The position numbers and the translations under genes are program-made. Shown here piece by piece: positions 54,101-63,887 of a stretch of DNA of 64,000 nt (within the stretch, counting starts at the first letter, position 1; each line of letters begins with the position of its first letter). Source of the stretch: JADKCL01 sp046329055. GTDB taxonomy: Bacteria; Bacteroidota; Bacteroidia; J057; JADKCL01. Location: contig JAXLVK010000011.1 of assembly GCA_046329055.1 (NCBI GenBank), forward strand, positions 1 through 64,000. Reading direction: 5' to 3'. Under the pieces are notes generated by a model, which was given only the letters and a program-made list of their open reading frames with translations, ran no database searches and had not been told where the DNA came from.

Positions 54101-54270
54101 GTACTCACTGCCGGACCCTTGGTCACAAAAGAGAATGGTCCAGCCGTGCCGGAAACACAGATGGAGGTGTTGACGTTGCACTGCGAACGTGCATCCTGCG
54201 GCATCACCAACAGCAGCAGGGCTGTGAGGACACCGATCCACTTGAGGGTTTTGTGCGTCGATTGATTCAT
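47983..54270 (-). CDS. Giant secreted Ig-like / HYR repeat protein, C-terminus missing
   Basis: The open frame is 2095 codons from the ATG at 54270 (signal peptide MNQSTHKTLKWIGVLTALLL). After a ~190-residue N-terminal domain come PKD/Ig-like units; four consecutive ~77-residue copies carry CSGQSTTLTASGGGTYLW. More Ig-like units follow, with CSG(A/S)TATLTS and YQWQSSSDNVTFTNIPGA. From about residue 1230 there are HYR domains (ITCPANISVNAATGTCAATV, GTDNCAG, NTFRVTDASGNTA). Real homology ends at VTDVNGNS near 48184; the codons from there to 47983 are antisense to the DUF4249 gene. No T9SS sorting domain is present, although such proteins normally end in one. A 735-bp stretch is tandemly duplicated inside it. 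Confidence 0.85.
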   Translation of the reverse strand: MNQSTHKTLKWIGVLTALLLLVMPQDARSQCNVNTSICVSGTAGPFSFVTKGPAVSTCLNWSGPNVAYIMLNISTSGPLNMLIQGNTNFGYLDVAVFNVPTGVAPCTAIQNTANQIGCNYAAAAGGCNQFGSFYTCSSSVPAPNVVAGQNIMVVVENWSGLQAGSPTSFTLTLAPNGAQAGAPNPAITPAGPVCANTPAFQLVAADAGGTWSGPGTSSTGIFTPSTAGVGTHTISYTVGVAPCSASSSTTITVNAVPATPSVAGTTICGAGSATLSGTPAGLGFSFRWYNAASGGTLLASGNSYTASYSATTTVYVSQYNTTTGCESARVPVTVTVNTLSTQPTSISGVTSLCPGGSTTLTQVGGSLGTGASYQWFAGSCASAVIGSGPTLTVSPTSTTTYFVRASGTCNTTACASVTVTVNPLPSPSISGTTSICTGQSTTLTASGGGTYLWNTGATSASITVAPTSNTTYSVTVTSAAGCVNSTSATVVVNALPTAAVAGTNTICSGQSTTLTASGGGTYLWSTGATSASISVSPAATTTYTVTVTSAAGCTATASRTVTVNPLPAASVSGTLSICSGQSTTLTASGGGTYIWSTGATSAAITVNPASSTLYTVTVTSAAGCVNTASATVTVNALPTAAITGTNTICTGQSTTLTASGGGTYAWSTGATTASITVAPGATTNYTVTVTSGVGCTATASRAVTVLPLPTASNAGPDQTVCATTVTLAANTPSIGTGLWTVVAGVGGSFSNTASPTSTFTGTAGSSYTLRWSITNAPCAASTDDVVITFQTASVAPTSVSATVSTMCVGGSTQLTAVGGSLGTGASYQWYAGSCGGTFLGSGSTLTVLPTTTTTYFVRITGTCNTTACASATITVAPDPTISATGAANICSGATATLTSTVSGGIGTCTVQWQSSTDNVTFTNIPGANSTTYVTPALTATTYYRATYSCTGSSCDPATSGSFAVTVFGNLVATSAGATTICNGGNATLSSSVTGGTGAITYQWQSSSDNVTFTNIPGATSPSYTTPTLSSSTYYRVVVSATGAGCGSANSPSQLVTVVPDLTATVGGGTTICSGSTANLTSSVSGGTGSISYQWQISTDNVTFTPIVGATAATYTTTALTAIRYYNVVVSATGVGCGAATSNSVAVTVDQFTASNAGVDQFQCGTSATLAANTPATGIGTWTVVSGTGTFVNANSPTTQVNGLSVGPNVFRWTLPNGACVDSQDDVTITRDNIAPVVSCPSAQSLVLGGACTATLADYRTLTTSSDNCGAVTLVQSPASGTTVTGLGTTVVTITATDINGNTASCNLNVTRVDNTPPAITCPANISVNAATGTCAATVNYTAPVGTDNCAGSTTTQIAGSASGASYPVGVTTNTFRVTDASGNTAICSFTVTVIDNQAPVITCPANISVNAATGACAANVTYTAPVGTDNCAGATTTQIAGFASGASYAVGVTTNTFRVTDAAGNTATCSFTVTVVDNQPPVIVCPSNILATASSPAGATVTYTAPIGSDNCAGATTAQTAGLASGATFPIGTTTNTFTVTAANGATTTCSFTVTVQGVAPTVTCPATVTVNNTPGLCTGTATYAATFTGIPTPTVTYSQASGSTFPVGTTAVTVTVTNAVGTSSCTFNVVVVDNQAPNALCNNVTVSLNAQGNGSTTTTAVSQRDLPAPVGTDNCAGATTTQIAGFASGASYAVGVTTNTFRVTDAAGNTATCSFTVTVVDNQPPVIVCPSNILATASSPAGATVTYTAPIGSDNCAGATTAQTAGLASGATFPIGTTTNTFTVTAANGATTTCSFTVTVQGVAPTVTCPATVTVNNTPGLCTGTATYAATFTGIPTPTVTYSQASGSTFPVGTTAVTVTVTNAVGTSSCTFNVVVVDNQAPNALCNNVTVSLNAQGNGSTTTTAVNNGSSDNCGVASVSLNNSSFTCANLGPNTVVLTVTDIHGNTSTCASTVLVQDVIPPTALCQNVTVQLNSAGLGSLTVSQVNNGSSDACRIASLTLNNSNFTCANVAGPNTVVLTVTDVNGNSDDNENRIARTAQCRCGDVVHAVNGDWLGHGAGLRCRRCRHVPRQGGMCVRESPGGGWSGNSLLRPR
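48550..49284 (-). repeat. Tandem duplication within the HYR gene, copy 1
   Basis: 735 bp that repeat almost identically at 49285-50020, with roughly eight substitutions and one missing base near 49269. It encodes three to four HYR-type domains. The two copies abut directly. Confidence 0.9.
49285..50020 (-). repeat. Tandem duplication within the HYR gene, copy 2
   Basis: 736-bp partner of 48550-49284. Landmarks such as GTTGTCCGTG (49246 and 49981) and ACGGCTGTCG (48551 and 49286) are offset by exactly 735 bp. Confidence 0.9.
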
Positions 54271-54277
54271 GATTTCC

Positions 54278-54952
54278 TTAGTTGTTGGGTTGGATCACGT
54301 TGCAGCCTAGAAGATTGAAAAATGACTGGACATCCGCATCGGCGGCGCCTTTCAGTATCGTTGCCTGAACCTTCTGACCTTGGAATTCCAATGAGGTCAG
54401 CTGGGGGTACATGTTTTTCGTTCTGGAGATGAACATCGACTCTCGGCCAGGGGCGATCGAAATCTGCGAAGTGAACGCGCAGAAATAACCTCCGGCGAAC
54501 TCCGTCACTGCCCCAAGCTTGCTTTCCGGAGCCTGCACCGAGATGTCTTTGCCAGCCTGCGTCCTTAGAATCCAAGGCACGCCTGCTGCGGATCCGGCCT
54601 TGACCACCGTCAGCACCTCGCCAGCAATCTGGCTCCAAGCTGCGCCATCGTAGTACCAGTAACCGGACTTGGAATCAACTTGATAGACCAGGAGCCCCTT
54701 CGACTTTTCGGTCAAGCTCATGCGGTTCGCCTCCACCATCCTGGGAATGATCAGCATCGTTCCTGGCTTCAATCCTGAAACGCCATCGATTCCAAAGGGG
54801 AGATCATCCCCAGCTGCCTTCAAGGCGACGGCACTGGAAGCAAAGACCATGAACAGGATCAAAAATTGTAGGCCGCTGACAAATTTGCCGATGAGCAAAT
54901 GTCCCTTGGCCCACTGAAGCAGGGGATTGGAAATAGTTGATTGTGAAACCAT
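54278..54952 (-). CDS. Secreted hypothetical protein upstream of the HYR gene
   Basis: 224 residues from the ATG at 54952 (MVSQSTISNP...). An N-terminal hydrophobic segment (LQFLILFMVFASSAVALKAA) serves as signal peptide or anchor. The motif EKSKGLLVYQVDSKSGYWYY then DGAAWSQI is typical of Bacteroidota surface proteins that accompany hyalin/Ig-repeat or tail-fibre-like proteins (GLLVYQTD...GFYYYDGTAW). The stop lies seven bases before the start of the giant HYR gene, so the two are co-transcribed and probably act together at the cell surface. The C-terminal ~120 residues are not recognised. Confidence 0.6.
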   Translation of the reverse strand: MVSQSTISNPLLQWAKGHLLIGKFVSGLQFLILFMVFASSAVALKAAGDDLPFGIDGVSGLKPGTMLIIPRMVEANRMSLTEKSKGLLVYQVDSKSGYWYYDGAAWSQIAGEVLTVVKAGSAAGVPWILRTQAGKDISVQAPESKLGAVTEFAGGYFCAFTSQISIAPGRESMFISRTKNMYPQLTSLEFQGQKVQATILKGAADADVQSFFNLLGCNVIQPNN

Positions 54953-55343
54953 AAGATCAGGGTTTGAAAAACATCTCCTCTTAAACCTTACATCCAGAAG
55001 CACGCCTCCAGACGCAGAACAGGCGAAAACAAGGACGATCTACAGGTAGTCTAAGATCATTCTAATAAGCCGAATTATACAGAATTTGACCAGCACTACT
55101 CCAAAAGCACTGTTTTTCGCCGCCGAAAACAAGTAAGAATTTCCCACTTTTCCAAGATAAACTTTACATGAACACCAGCCCTAATTCCCGTATGTCAATT
55201 CCAATGTCCCCGATCAACTAACCTCTCAAGAACTATCCACCAACAAGGATCATCTATCAACATTCGCCGCAGACCTTTCCCTCTTCCCTCCTTTCTCCTA
55301 ATTTTGCCGCCGTTTGTTGGACTGAAATCACAGCTTTTTTGAT
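54953..55343. other. AT-rich divergent intergenic region
   Basis: 391 bp between the HYR operon and gcvP, with no ORF of coding character. The gcvP promoter lies at its right end. No exact minus-strand TAnnTTTG box was found for the HYR operon, so its promoter remains unidentified. No hairpin of note was seen. Confidence 0.6.
55276..55306 (+). promoter_or_regulatory. gcvP promoter (TTTC-N19-TAATTTTG)
   Basis: An exact -7 box TAATTTTG at 55299-55306 with near-consensus TTTC at 55276-55279 and a 19-bp spacer. Leader of about 30 bases to the ATG at 55344. No glycine riboswitch fold was recognised in it. Confidence 0.6.
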
Positions 55344-58238
<2,895 letters not shown>

Positions 58239-58242
58239 GGTC

Positions 58243-58920
58243 ATGCCTCGCGCCCACTCGAAGGCCATTCCGTGGCCCAAGCTCGCCCCGGCGATCTGGA
58301 TCACGGCCCTTTGGGTGGGCGCTTTCTTTTGCCCCAACCCCTCGTTTTCCCAATCCAAGTTCCAGCAATTCCGGAACCTCCCCGGCCCAGTGAAATCCTG
58401 GGTCATCGGGCATATCTGGACTGCGTCCAAAGCCCAGCGGCTCACCAACATCGCCTTGCAAGCCTTGCCTGCGGCCTCCCAAGACCCAAGGCTGGACCAT
58501 GACCCGATTGGTGGCAGGCTCGACGCATTCCGCCATGGGTATTGGATGGCATTGCTCGGGCAGGAGTTCCGGGCGGGCAAGGCGCGGAGCCTCGGCAGGG
58601 CCTACGAACGCAGCAACTACCTGCAGTGGAAGCGCGGCCAACTCGAAGACGGCGGCGTCCAGGACAGTTGCAGCAGCAAGATGGACCTGCTCAACAACGA
58701 GGTCGGCATCCGGATCGGGAGGGTGAATCGGGAGATTGGAAACGCCGAACTCGCTGGAATGGTCATGGACAGCGTGGCTGCAGGCGCGTTTTGGGTCATC
58801 TCCAAGGACAGCGACGGACGCTCCCTCGATGCGCAGGGCAACGAGCTTCCAGATTCCGAATGGAAAGGCAAATGGGTGAACCGACGCATCCTCCTGCGTT
58901 CGAACGCTTTGCGTCCCTAA
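58243..58920 (+). CDS. Secreted hypothetical protein with DAFRH motif
   Basis: 225 residues from the ATG at 58243, four bases after the gcvP stop. A hydrophobic N-terminal segment (LAPAIWITALWVGAFFC, ~14-30) is a signal peptide or anchor. The core DHDPIGGRLDAFRHGYWMAL (~86-105) carries the D-A-F-R-H-x-x-W pattern of the DUF6973-like group, and MDLLNNEVGIRIGR is also characteristic (conserved NN.G). The conserved Asp, His and Asn suggest a metal-dependent hydrolase, but no activity is known to me. It is likely co-transcribed with gcvP, although no functional link is evident. Confidence 0.6.
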   Translation: MPRAHSKAIPWPKLAPAIWITALWVGAFFCPNPSFSQSKFQQFRNLPGPVKSWVIGHIWTASKAQRLTNIALQALPAASQDPRLDHDPIGGRLDAFRHGYWMALLGQEFRAGKARSLGRAYERSNYLQWKRGQLEDGGVQDSCSSKMDLLNNEVGIRIGRVNREIGNAELAGMVMDSVAAGAFWVISKDSDGRSLDAQGNELPDSEWKGKWVNRRILLRSNALRP

Positions 58921-59234
58921 GATTGGTTGGTTGTTGGATTTGGAGGTGGCTGCCGTTTGTTAAGTAGTTGCGCCGGATCATTTTCGGACAGGTGCCGTAT
59001 CTGGCTCGTTTCCCCTTCGTAGCTGTTCCGTATTGAATCCGAGGTGGGTCCCAAGTGAGTCCCAAGATGGTACACCGCAGCTACACCCGTGCTACACCCA
59101 TCCTACACCCAATTTACACCCAGAGGCCATTTTTCGAATAAATCCATGGTGCCAAGAAGCTCCGCGAATGTCAGGCACTTTACTTTCCAACACAGGAATT
59201 GGTAACGATCCAAGCCTTAACTTAGCAGCGCTTT
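58921..59234. other. Intergenic region holding an 11-bp periodic array
   Basis: 314 bp with no ORF of coding character. Its main content is the tandem array at 59034-59121. No clear TAnnTTTG box precedes the membrane-protein gene at 59235; the closest is TACTTTCC. Confidence 0.6.
59034..59121. repeat. Array of eight imperfect 11-bp direct repeats
   Basis: TACACC occurs at 59071, 59082, 59093, 59104 and 59115, exactly 11 bp apart, and the five units differ mainly in the 3-4 spacer bases. The preceding units TGGGTCCCAAG (59045) and TGAGTCCCAAG (59056) and a weaker TGAATCCGAGG (59034) keep the same 11-bp register. The period is one helical turn and not a multiple of three. Confidence 0.85.
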
Positions 59235-59705
59235 ATGCATACGGGAGAATACTACAATCAGCAGGAGGAGCAATCGGAGCTCTTGGCCAGGCGTCGGAAG
59301 ATTCGTCGTTGGGACCTTGGCACCAATTGGGTGGCGGTCATGCTCATTTCCTTCATCGGATTTTGGATCCTGCTCACCGACATCGAGACCTACCAATCCG
59401 AGAAGATCTTCTTCCGGATGATCAACGATGGCATCAAGGTAGAGGAGATCGATGATCCCTACATGAAACGTGGCATGGAGCGCAACCAGCAATACCTGGG
59501 CACATCCGCCAGCTCATTTTTCATTGCCAAATGGAAATGGCGGGTGGCGATCTATCTCGTCGCCATCCTGCTCCCGCTCGCAGTTGCGACCAACCGCGCC
59601 CTGCGCTACGACCGCTTCCGCGCCAATTGGCTCTACTTCGTATTGGTGGGGGTCTCGATCGCGTATGCGGTCTATTTCTACGGCCGATTCAGCCACTTCT
59701 GGTAG
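59235..59705 (+). CDS. Small integral membrane protein
   Basis: 156 residues with a charged, Glu/Arg-rich N-terminus (YYNQQEEQSELLARRRKIRR) and three transmembrane helices: WVAVMLISFIGFWILL, WRVAIYLVAILLPLAVA and WLYFVLVGVSIAYAVYF. A ~55-residue extracytoplasmic loop follows the first span. No family was recognised and the function is unknown. It starts at ATG 59235, 114 bp downstream of the 11-bp repeat array, and faces the FMN reductase gene with 17 bp between stops. Confidence 0.6.
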   Translation: MHTGEYYNQQEEQSELLARRRKIRRWDLGTNWVAVMLISFIGFWILLTDIETYQSEKIFFRMINDGIKVEEIDDPYMKRGMERNQQYLGTSASSFFIAKWKWRVAIYLVAILLPLAVATNRALRYDRFRANWLYFVLVGVSIAYAVYFYGRFSHFW

Positions 59706-59722
59706 CCTCCTGATCCCGAGCC

Positions 59723-60265
59723 TCAGCTCCTGACCTGCAATTGTTGGGCATGGTAGGCGCGAAGCATGTCCTCCAAATCGGCCTCCACAGCCTCGTCACG
59801 GAATCCGCCACCGCGCTGCACCTTCTGTCGAATCCGCGCAAGCGTGAGCGTCTGCCCGAACACATCCATCCCGAAGAAGGCCAAGATGTCCCGCAAATGA
59901 TTCAGACCCACCTCGTTGCCGCGTTCGCCCGCCGCGATCCCCACCATCGCTGCTGACTTGCCCCGGAAGCTGTCAGGGTAGTCGCAGGCGTCGATGAAGA
60001 GCTTCAGCACACCGGGGATGCTGCCATTGTACTCCGGCACCACGAAGAGGAAATGGGTGCTGCTGTCCACCAATTCCTGGATCCAGGCAAACTCTCCCGT
60101 CCGGGGATTGTCCAAGTAGCTGAAGGCCAGCGATTGCGGCACCTGTTCCAATGAAAGCAACTCCGCCGCACAGCCCATCGCCGCGAGCATCTCCTGACAC
60201 CGTCGCGCCACGAGCAGACTCAGATTGTCTCGCCGATTGGTCCCGGATACGATGGTCAACTTCAT
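59723..60265 (-). CDS. NADPH-dependent FMN reductase family protein
   Basis: 180 residues, flavodoxin-like fold. The FMN phosphate loop is SGTNRRDNLSLLVARRC (7-23), and the flavin-ring loop is VPEYNGSIPGVLKLFIDAC (76-94), the PEYNxSxPGxLK signature of the ArsH/SsuE/azoreductase-like FMN reductases. The later VGIAAGERGN segment is also typical. It reduces FMN, quinones or azo/chromate compounds with NAD(P)H; the natural substrate is unknown. It is divergent from the metallo-beta-lactamase-fold hydrolase gene and convergent with the membrane protein. Confidence 0.9.
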   Translation of the reverse strand: MKLTIVSGTNRRDNLSLLVARRCQEMLAAMGCAAELLSLEQVPQSLAFSYLDNPRTGEFAWIQELVDSSTHFLFVVPEYNGSIPGVLKLFIDACDYPDSFRGKSAAMVGIAAGERGNEVGLNHLRDILAFFGMDVFGQTLTLARIRQKVQRGGGFRDEAVEADLEDMLRAYHAQQLQVRS

Positions 60266-60385
60266 GTCCTCAATACCGATTCACTCCTAGATTGTTTCGC
60301 TCGCGCAGAAATTCGCAACCCTTGCACCGTCCCGCACCAGGCGCCCCATGTCCCAAATTTAACCTGCCAACAATCCATTTTTGCC

Positions 60386-60393
60386 TAAGTTTG
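60386..60393 (+). promoter_or_regulatory. -7 promoter box (TAAGTTTG)
   Basis: Exact TAnnTTTG match 66 bp before the ATG at 60460; no clear -33 element. Confidence 0.45.
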
Positions 60394-60459
60394 GGCTCCC
60401 CGAAATATCAGTCAGCTCGGGGCATGCAGTCAATTTGTTCATTAATCCAAGGAAAGACG

Positions 60460-61140
60460 ATGAATTTCAGGTACTACGGTCACTCCTGTTTCTCGCTTGA
60501 GGTCGCTGGCAAGACCCTGCTGTTTGACCCCTTCATCACTGGCAATCCCAAAGCCAGCGAAATCAAGCTCAATGAAATCAAAGCGGACTACATCCTCCTT
60601 TCCCACGCACATGGCGACCACGTTGCGGACGCTGTGGCCCTCGCCGAGCAAACGGGCGCAACCTGCGTCTCCAACTACGAAATCATCACTTGGCTCCAAG
60701 GCAAGGGCATCAAGAATTGCCATCCAATGAACCTCGGCGGGCAGTGGAAATTTGACTTCGGCACGGTGAAAATGACCAATGCCGTCCACACCAGCAGCTT
60801 CCCCGATGGCAGCTACGGCGGCAACCCAGGCGGCTTCATCGTGGACACCGTAGAGGGGACATTTTACTACGCAGGCGACACAGCCCTGATGCCGGACATG
60901 AAACTCTTCGGCAAGCACCATGAGCTGGATTTTGCCATCCTCCCCATCGGCGACAACTTCACCATGGGTTACGAGGACGCAGCCCGCGCCGCCAAGATGC
61001 TCAAGGTGGACAAGGTCATCGGCGTACACTTCGACACCTTCCCCTACATCGTGATCGACCATGCCCTCGCCCGCGAAGCCTTCAAAAGCAAGGGTGCGAA
61101 ACTCATCCTGCCCACGATCGGTGGCAGCTTTGAGATCTGA
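60460..61140 (+). CDS. Metal-dependent hydrolase, metallo-beta-lactamase fold (UPF0173 type)
   Basis: 226 residues from the ATG at 60460, preceded by GGAAAG (60451-60456). The metallo-beta-lactamase motif is LLSHAHGDHVADA with H49, H51, D53 and H54; later ligands lie in TNAVHTSSF, YYAGDTALMPDM and VIGVHFDTFP. The opening FRYYGHSCFSLEV is the hallmark of the YtkL/UPF0173 group of L-ascorbate lactonase-like hydrolases, whose physiological substrate is unknown. It is cytoplasmic. The open frame extends 5' of 60460, but that part lacks coding character. Confidence 0.92.
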   Translation: MNFRYYGHSCFSLEVAGKTLLFDPFITGNPKASEIKLNEIKADYILLSHAHGDHVADAVALAEQTGATCVSNYEIITWLQGKGIKNCHPMNLGGQWKFDFGTVKMTNAVHTSSFPDGSYGGNPGGFIVDTVEGTFYYAGDTALMPDMKLFGKHHELDFAILPIGDNFTMGYEDAARAAKMLKVDKVIGVHFDTFPYIVIDHALAREAFKSKGAKLILPTIGGSFEI

Positions 61141-61155
61141 TCATTGAGGAGATAG

Positions 61156-61214
61156 CATGTAGCAGATAGCAGTTGCGGTGCGCGGATGCGACCAGAAATG
61201 CTATCTGCTACATG
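61156..61214. repeat. 16-bp perfect inverted repeat with 27-base loop
   Basis: CATGTAGCAGATAGCA (61156-61171) pairs with its exact complement at 61199-61214. Partial copies (GATAGCAT at 61151, AATGCTACC at 61218) flank it. There is no T tract, so it is not a classical terminator; a REP-like or small palindromic element is possible. Confidence 0.75.
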
Positions 61215-61279
61215 TTCAATGCTACCTGAACGAGCCTGCCCAACAAACCCAAGCGCAAGAATTTTGCCCTATTTCACCA

Positions 61280-61310
61280 TTGACCTTCCTCGATGGATGG
61301 ATTACCTTTG
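61280..61310 (+). promoter_or_regulatory. Promoter (TTG-N20-TACCTTTG)
   Basis: An exact -7 box at 61303-61310 and TTG at 61280-61282, with leader of about 30 bases to the ATG at 61348. Confidence 0.55.
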
Positions 61311-61347
61311 CCGGGTCTAATTGTCCAGTTTCCAACGCGATATCTTC

Positions 61348-63679
61348 ATGGAAAAGATTTCACCCACCCCCATCGCGCAAACAAAACAAGTCGAGCAGCC
61401 CACCCAAGAGGCTGCCGGAAAATCGCTCGCTGCTCCGGGATTCCAGCTGACCGCTGGCGACATCAGTGCCCCGATCCAGAAAAAGGATGCCTTGGCGCCT
61501 GCCCAGATGCAATGCGTGGCCTCCGCCACCCCCGTTGATCCCAAGTGGCAGGAGTTTGCAGACAAGTTCAACGTGAAGTTCCAATCTGTCCTCCACGTCT
61601 TCCCGAACATCGCCGACCCCTGCGCCGCCGCGCCAGAAACCACCCCCGAGCAGACCATGACTCCTGCAACCCTGCCGGGCCAAGAGGTGGAATACAAGGC
61701 GGGCGAGACCTGCGAAGTCCAGACCAGCACCAGCGTCAGCGGAGAATCGTCCCAGACCCCGGCGACACCGCAGGCCGCCACCCCCAATTATTACAAACCC
61801 TCCCCACGAACTACAAGGGCTCCGACAAGGCCAATGCCTCCCAGAGTCCTTCCCTCACCGCGAGCGGAGGCAAGAAATACGCTGGAGTCGGCGACAAAAG
61901 CGGCCTCGACCTCACCGCCTACACCTGCTCCAAGCTCTTCACGACCGGGCAGCGCGACAAAATCCTCAGCTTCATCGCCACCGGCCAGATCCCTGAGCGC
62001 CTCTTCAATGGAGACGATGTCGGCAGCTCGACCGCGCAGCAGCGCATCCTCATGTCCGCCCTCATCCTGGCGCAAGGGCACTTCAAGCCCGGCTCCTTCG
62101 AGCAAAGGTCCATGCCCGCATGTGCTGGCACTGGGTCCACCTCACCAATGATTACGCTGGCACCTCCGTGGGCTCGCTGAACTCCGGCGCCATGGGCTCC
62201 TCCGACTTCATGGGCAACGCCAGCTTCAACACCGGGAAGGCCAGCACCTATTTCGACAACCCCACCGTCTTGGCGGACGCTCTCCCCACGACTGAAACTG
62301 ACGGCCTCGGCCCCATCCATGAAGGCACAGGCCACAAGGATGGCCAAAAGGAGCAACTCGACGCCATCGAGAAGCGCAAAAAGGAGATCGAAGCCTACGA
62401 AGCGCTGCCTGAGGACCAGAAAAAGAAGAAGAAGGCTCCCAAGGAGATGAAGAAGAGCTTTGGCCGGAAGAAAGGCATGAGCTGGTCCGAACTCTCCCAG
62501 ATCGAGCCCGGCGACTGGCTCTACATCTACAACGCCAACGGCAGCGACTCCGGCAACCACAGCGTCGTGTTTTCGCACTGGGCATCCGACGTCATGACCG
62601 AGGACGGCATCCAATACCGCGTCGCAGTCATGTTCAGCCAAGGTCAGCCCGAGTGGGGAGGACGCGAGCACACCGCCAACATTGGGGCGGAGTTCTACCA
62701 CCGGGAGTCCATCAAGGCCGACAAGGACAAAGGCATCGCCGGACAAAAGGGTTTCCTCATCGACCAAGTCACCTGGGCAACCCGGTTCAGCGAAAACTCC
62801 AAGCCCATCACCACGGCGGAGGAGCTCATCCCGGACAGCAAGAAGGATCCCGCCCAACTCGACGCCAACAACAAGTACATCGAGTCCGTCGAATCCAAGA
62901 AAGGATTCATCGTGGACCGGAGCAAGCTGCAACAAGCCCTCCAAGTCAAGGGCCAAGCCCTGCTCGACAAGATCGGAACGCAGCTGCCCAAGGGCCAAGT
63001 CGATGTCTTCAAAGGCATCCTCGCTGGCACCAACATCGAAAAGAGCGTCAAGGCCATCCAGAAACTCTCCGCATTGTCCACCAACCTCGACCTGACCAGG
63101 CTCGACGCGACCAAGAAAAACGCCGAGCACGAGGAATGGGAAAAAGGCGTCAAGGAAAAGACCGATGGCGTCACGAAGCTGGAATCCGACAAGAAATCTT
63201 TGGAGGACGAGAAGGGCAAGCTCACCGAGGAGCAGAAAGTGACAGGAATTCCTGCATTGAAGGCCCAGGTCAAGTCCATCGAGGGCGCCATCAAGAAGCT
63301 GAAGAAAGGTGATCCCAAGATTGCCGAACTGCAGGCCGAGGTGGACAAGCTCAAGGGCAACATCACCACGCTGGAAGGCGACCCGGAAGCCTCCAAGAAG
63401 GCCGACGCACGCGCCAAGGAGATCAAGACCCGCCTCGGAGAGATCGCCAAGGCCGTCTCCACCAACAAGTACAATACCACCAAGCTGGCTGGAGAGCTCG
63501 AAAAACTGAAGAAAAACGAGCCCTTCATCACAGCCCACCCCGGCAACTGGAGCGGCAAGGACGTGAGCGAGAAAACCGACGGGAAGCTGGAAAACATCAT
63601 TTCCCGCACCGATCTCGAAGGTATGCTCACCGACAAGCCCTACGTGAAGCCGGAGAAGGCCAAGGCCAAGAAAAAATAA
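61348..63679 (+). CDS. Multidomain protein with effector-like leader, putative Cys-peptidase-like core and coiled coil; two frameshifts
   Basis: One gene of ~777 codons once two one-base losses are repaired: C near 61798 (CCCC to CCC) and A near 62107 (AAAA to AAA). The unshifted 3' part is open from 62120. There is no signal peptide. Residues 1-45 (EKISPTPIAQTKQVEQPT, then APGFQLTAGDISAPIQKK) resemble the FQL...PIQ(K/R)K leaders of DUF4157-type and contractile-injection-system-associated proteins. The middle contains ARMCWHWVHLTNDYAG and, ~140 residues on, GDWLYIYNANGSDSGNHSVV then FSHW, a spacing compatible with a papain/NlpC-P60-type Cys-His site. The C-terminal ~200 residues are Lys/Glu-rich coiled coil. 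The peptidase role and export route are inference; the family is not recognised. Confidence 0.6.
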
Positions 63680-63747
63680 TTGAGATTTTTTCGGAGGTCC
63701 GTGTGGAAAGTGGGGCCGAGGTGCATCTACCCTATGAACCCACTCGA

Positions 63748-63771
63748 CTGACGCACTTCAGAGAGCGTCAG
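63748..63771. other. Weak hairpin after the effector-like gene
   Basis: CTGACGC (63748-63754) pairs with GCGTCAG (63765-63771), followed by ATCTTTT. It is a possible weak terminator or processing site 69 bp after the stop. Confidence 0.35.
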
Positions 63772-63830
63772 ATCTTTTCACCACCCAAGGGAGAATCAGG
63801 ACTCCCACACTCCGGATCAAAAATTACCCG

Positions 63831-63855
63831 AGCCCGGCCCCAGAAAGGCCGGGCT
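63831..63855 (+). terminator. Rho-independent terminator
   Basis: A 9-bp GC-rich stem (63831-63839 with 63847-63855), extendable by about three pairs, a 7-base loop and a following ATTTTTTG tract. It ends the transcript of the gene at 61348. Confidence 0.88.
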
Positions 63856-63883
63856 TGGATTTTTTGAATTCTCGCTAGATTTG
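63855..63883 (+). promoter_or_regulatory. Promoter of the lipoprotein gene (TTG-N18-TAGATTTG)
   Basis: An exact -7 box TAGATTTG at 63876-63883 with TTG at 63855-63857 on the shoulder of the terminator stem. The ATG follows four bases after the box. Confidence 0.5.
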
Positions 63884-63887
63884 AATC

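Noticed and set aside
54953..55343. Glycine riboswitch upstream of gcvP
   Set aside because: The leader downstream of the -7 box is only about 30 bases and shows no conserved riboswitch helices.
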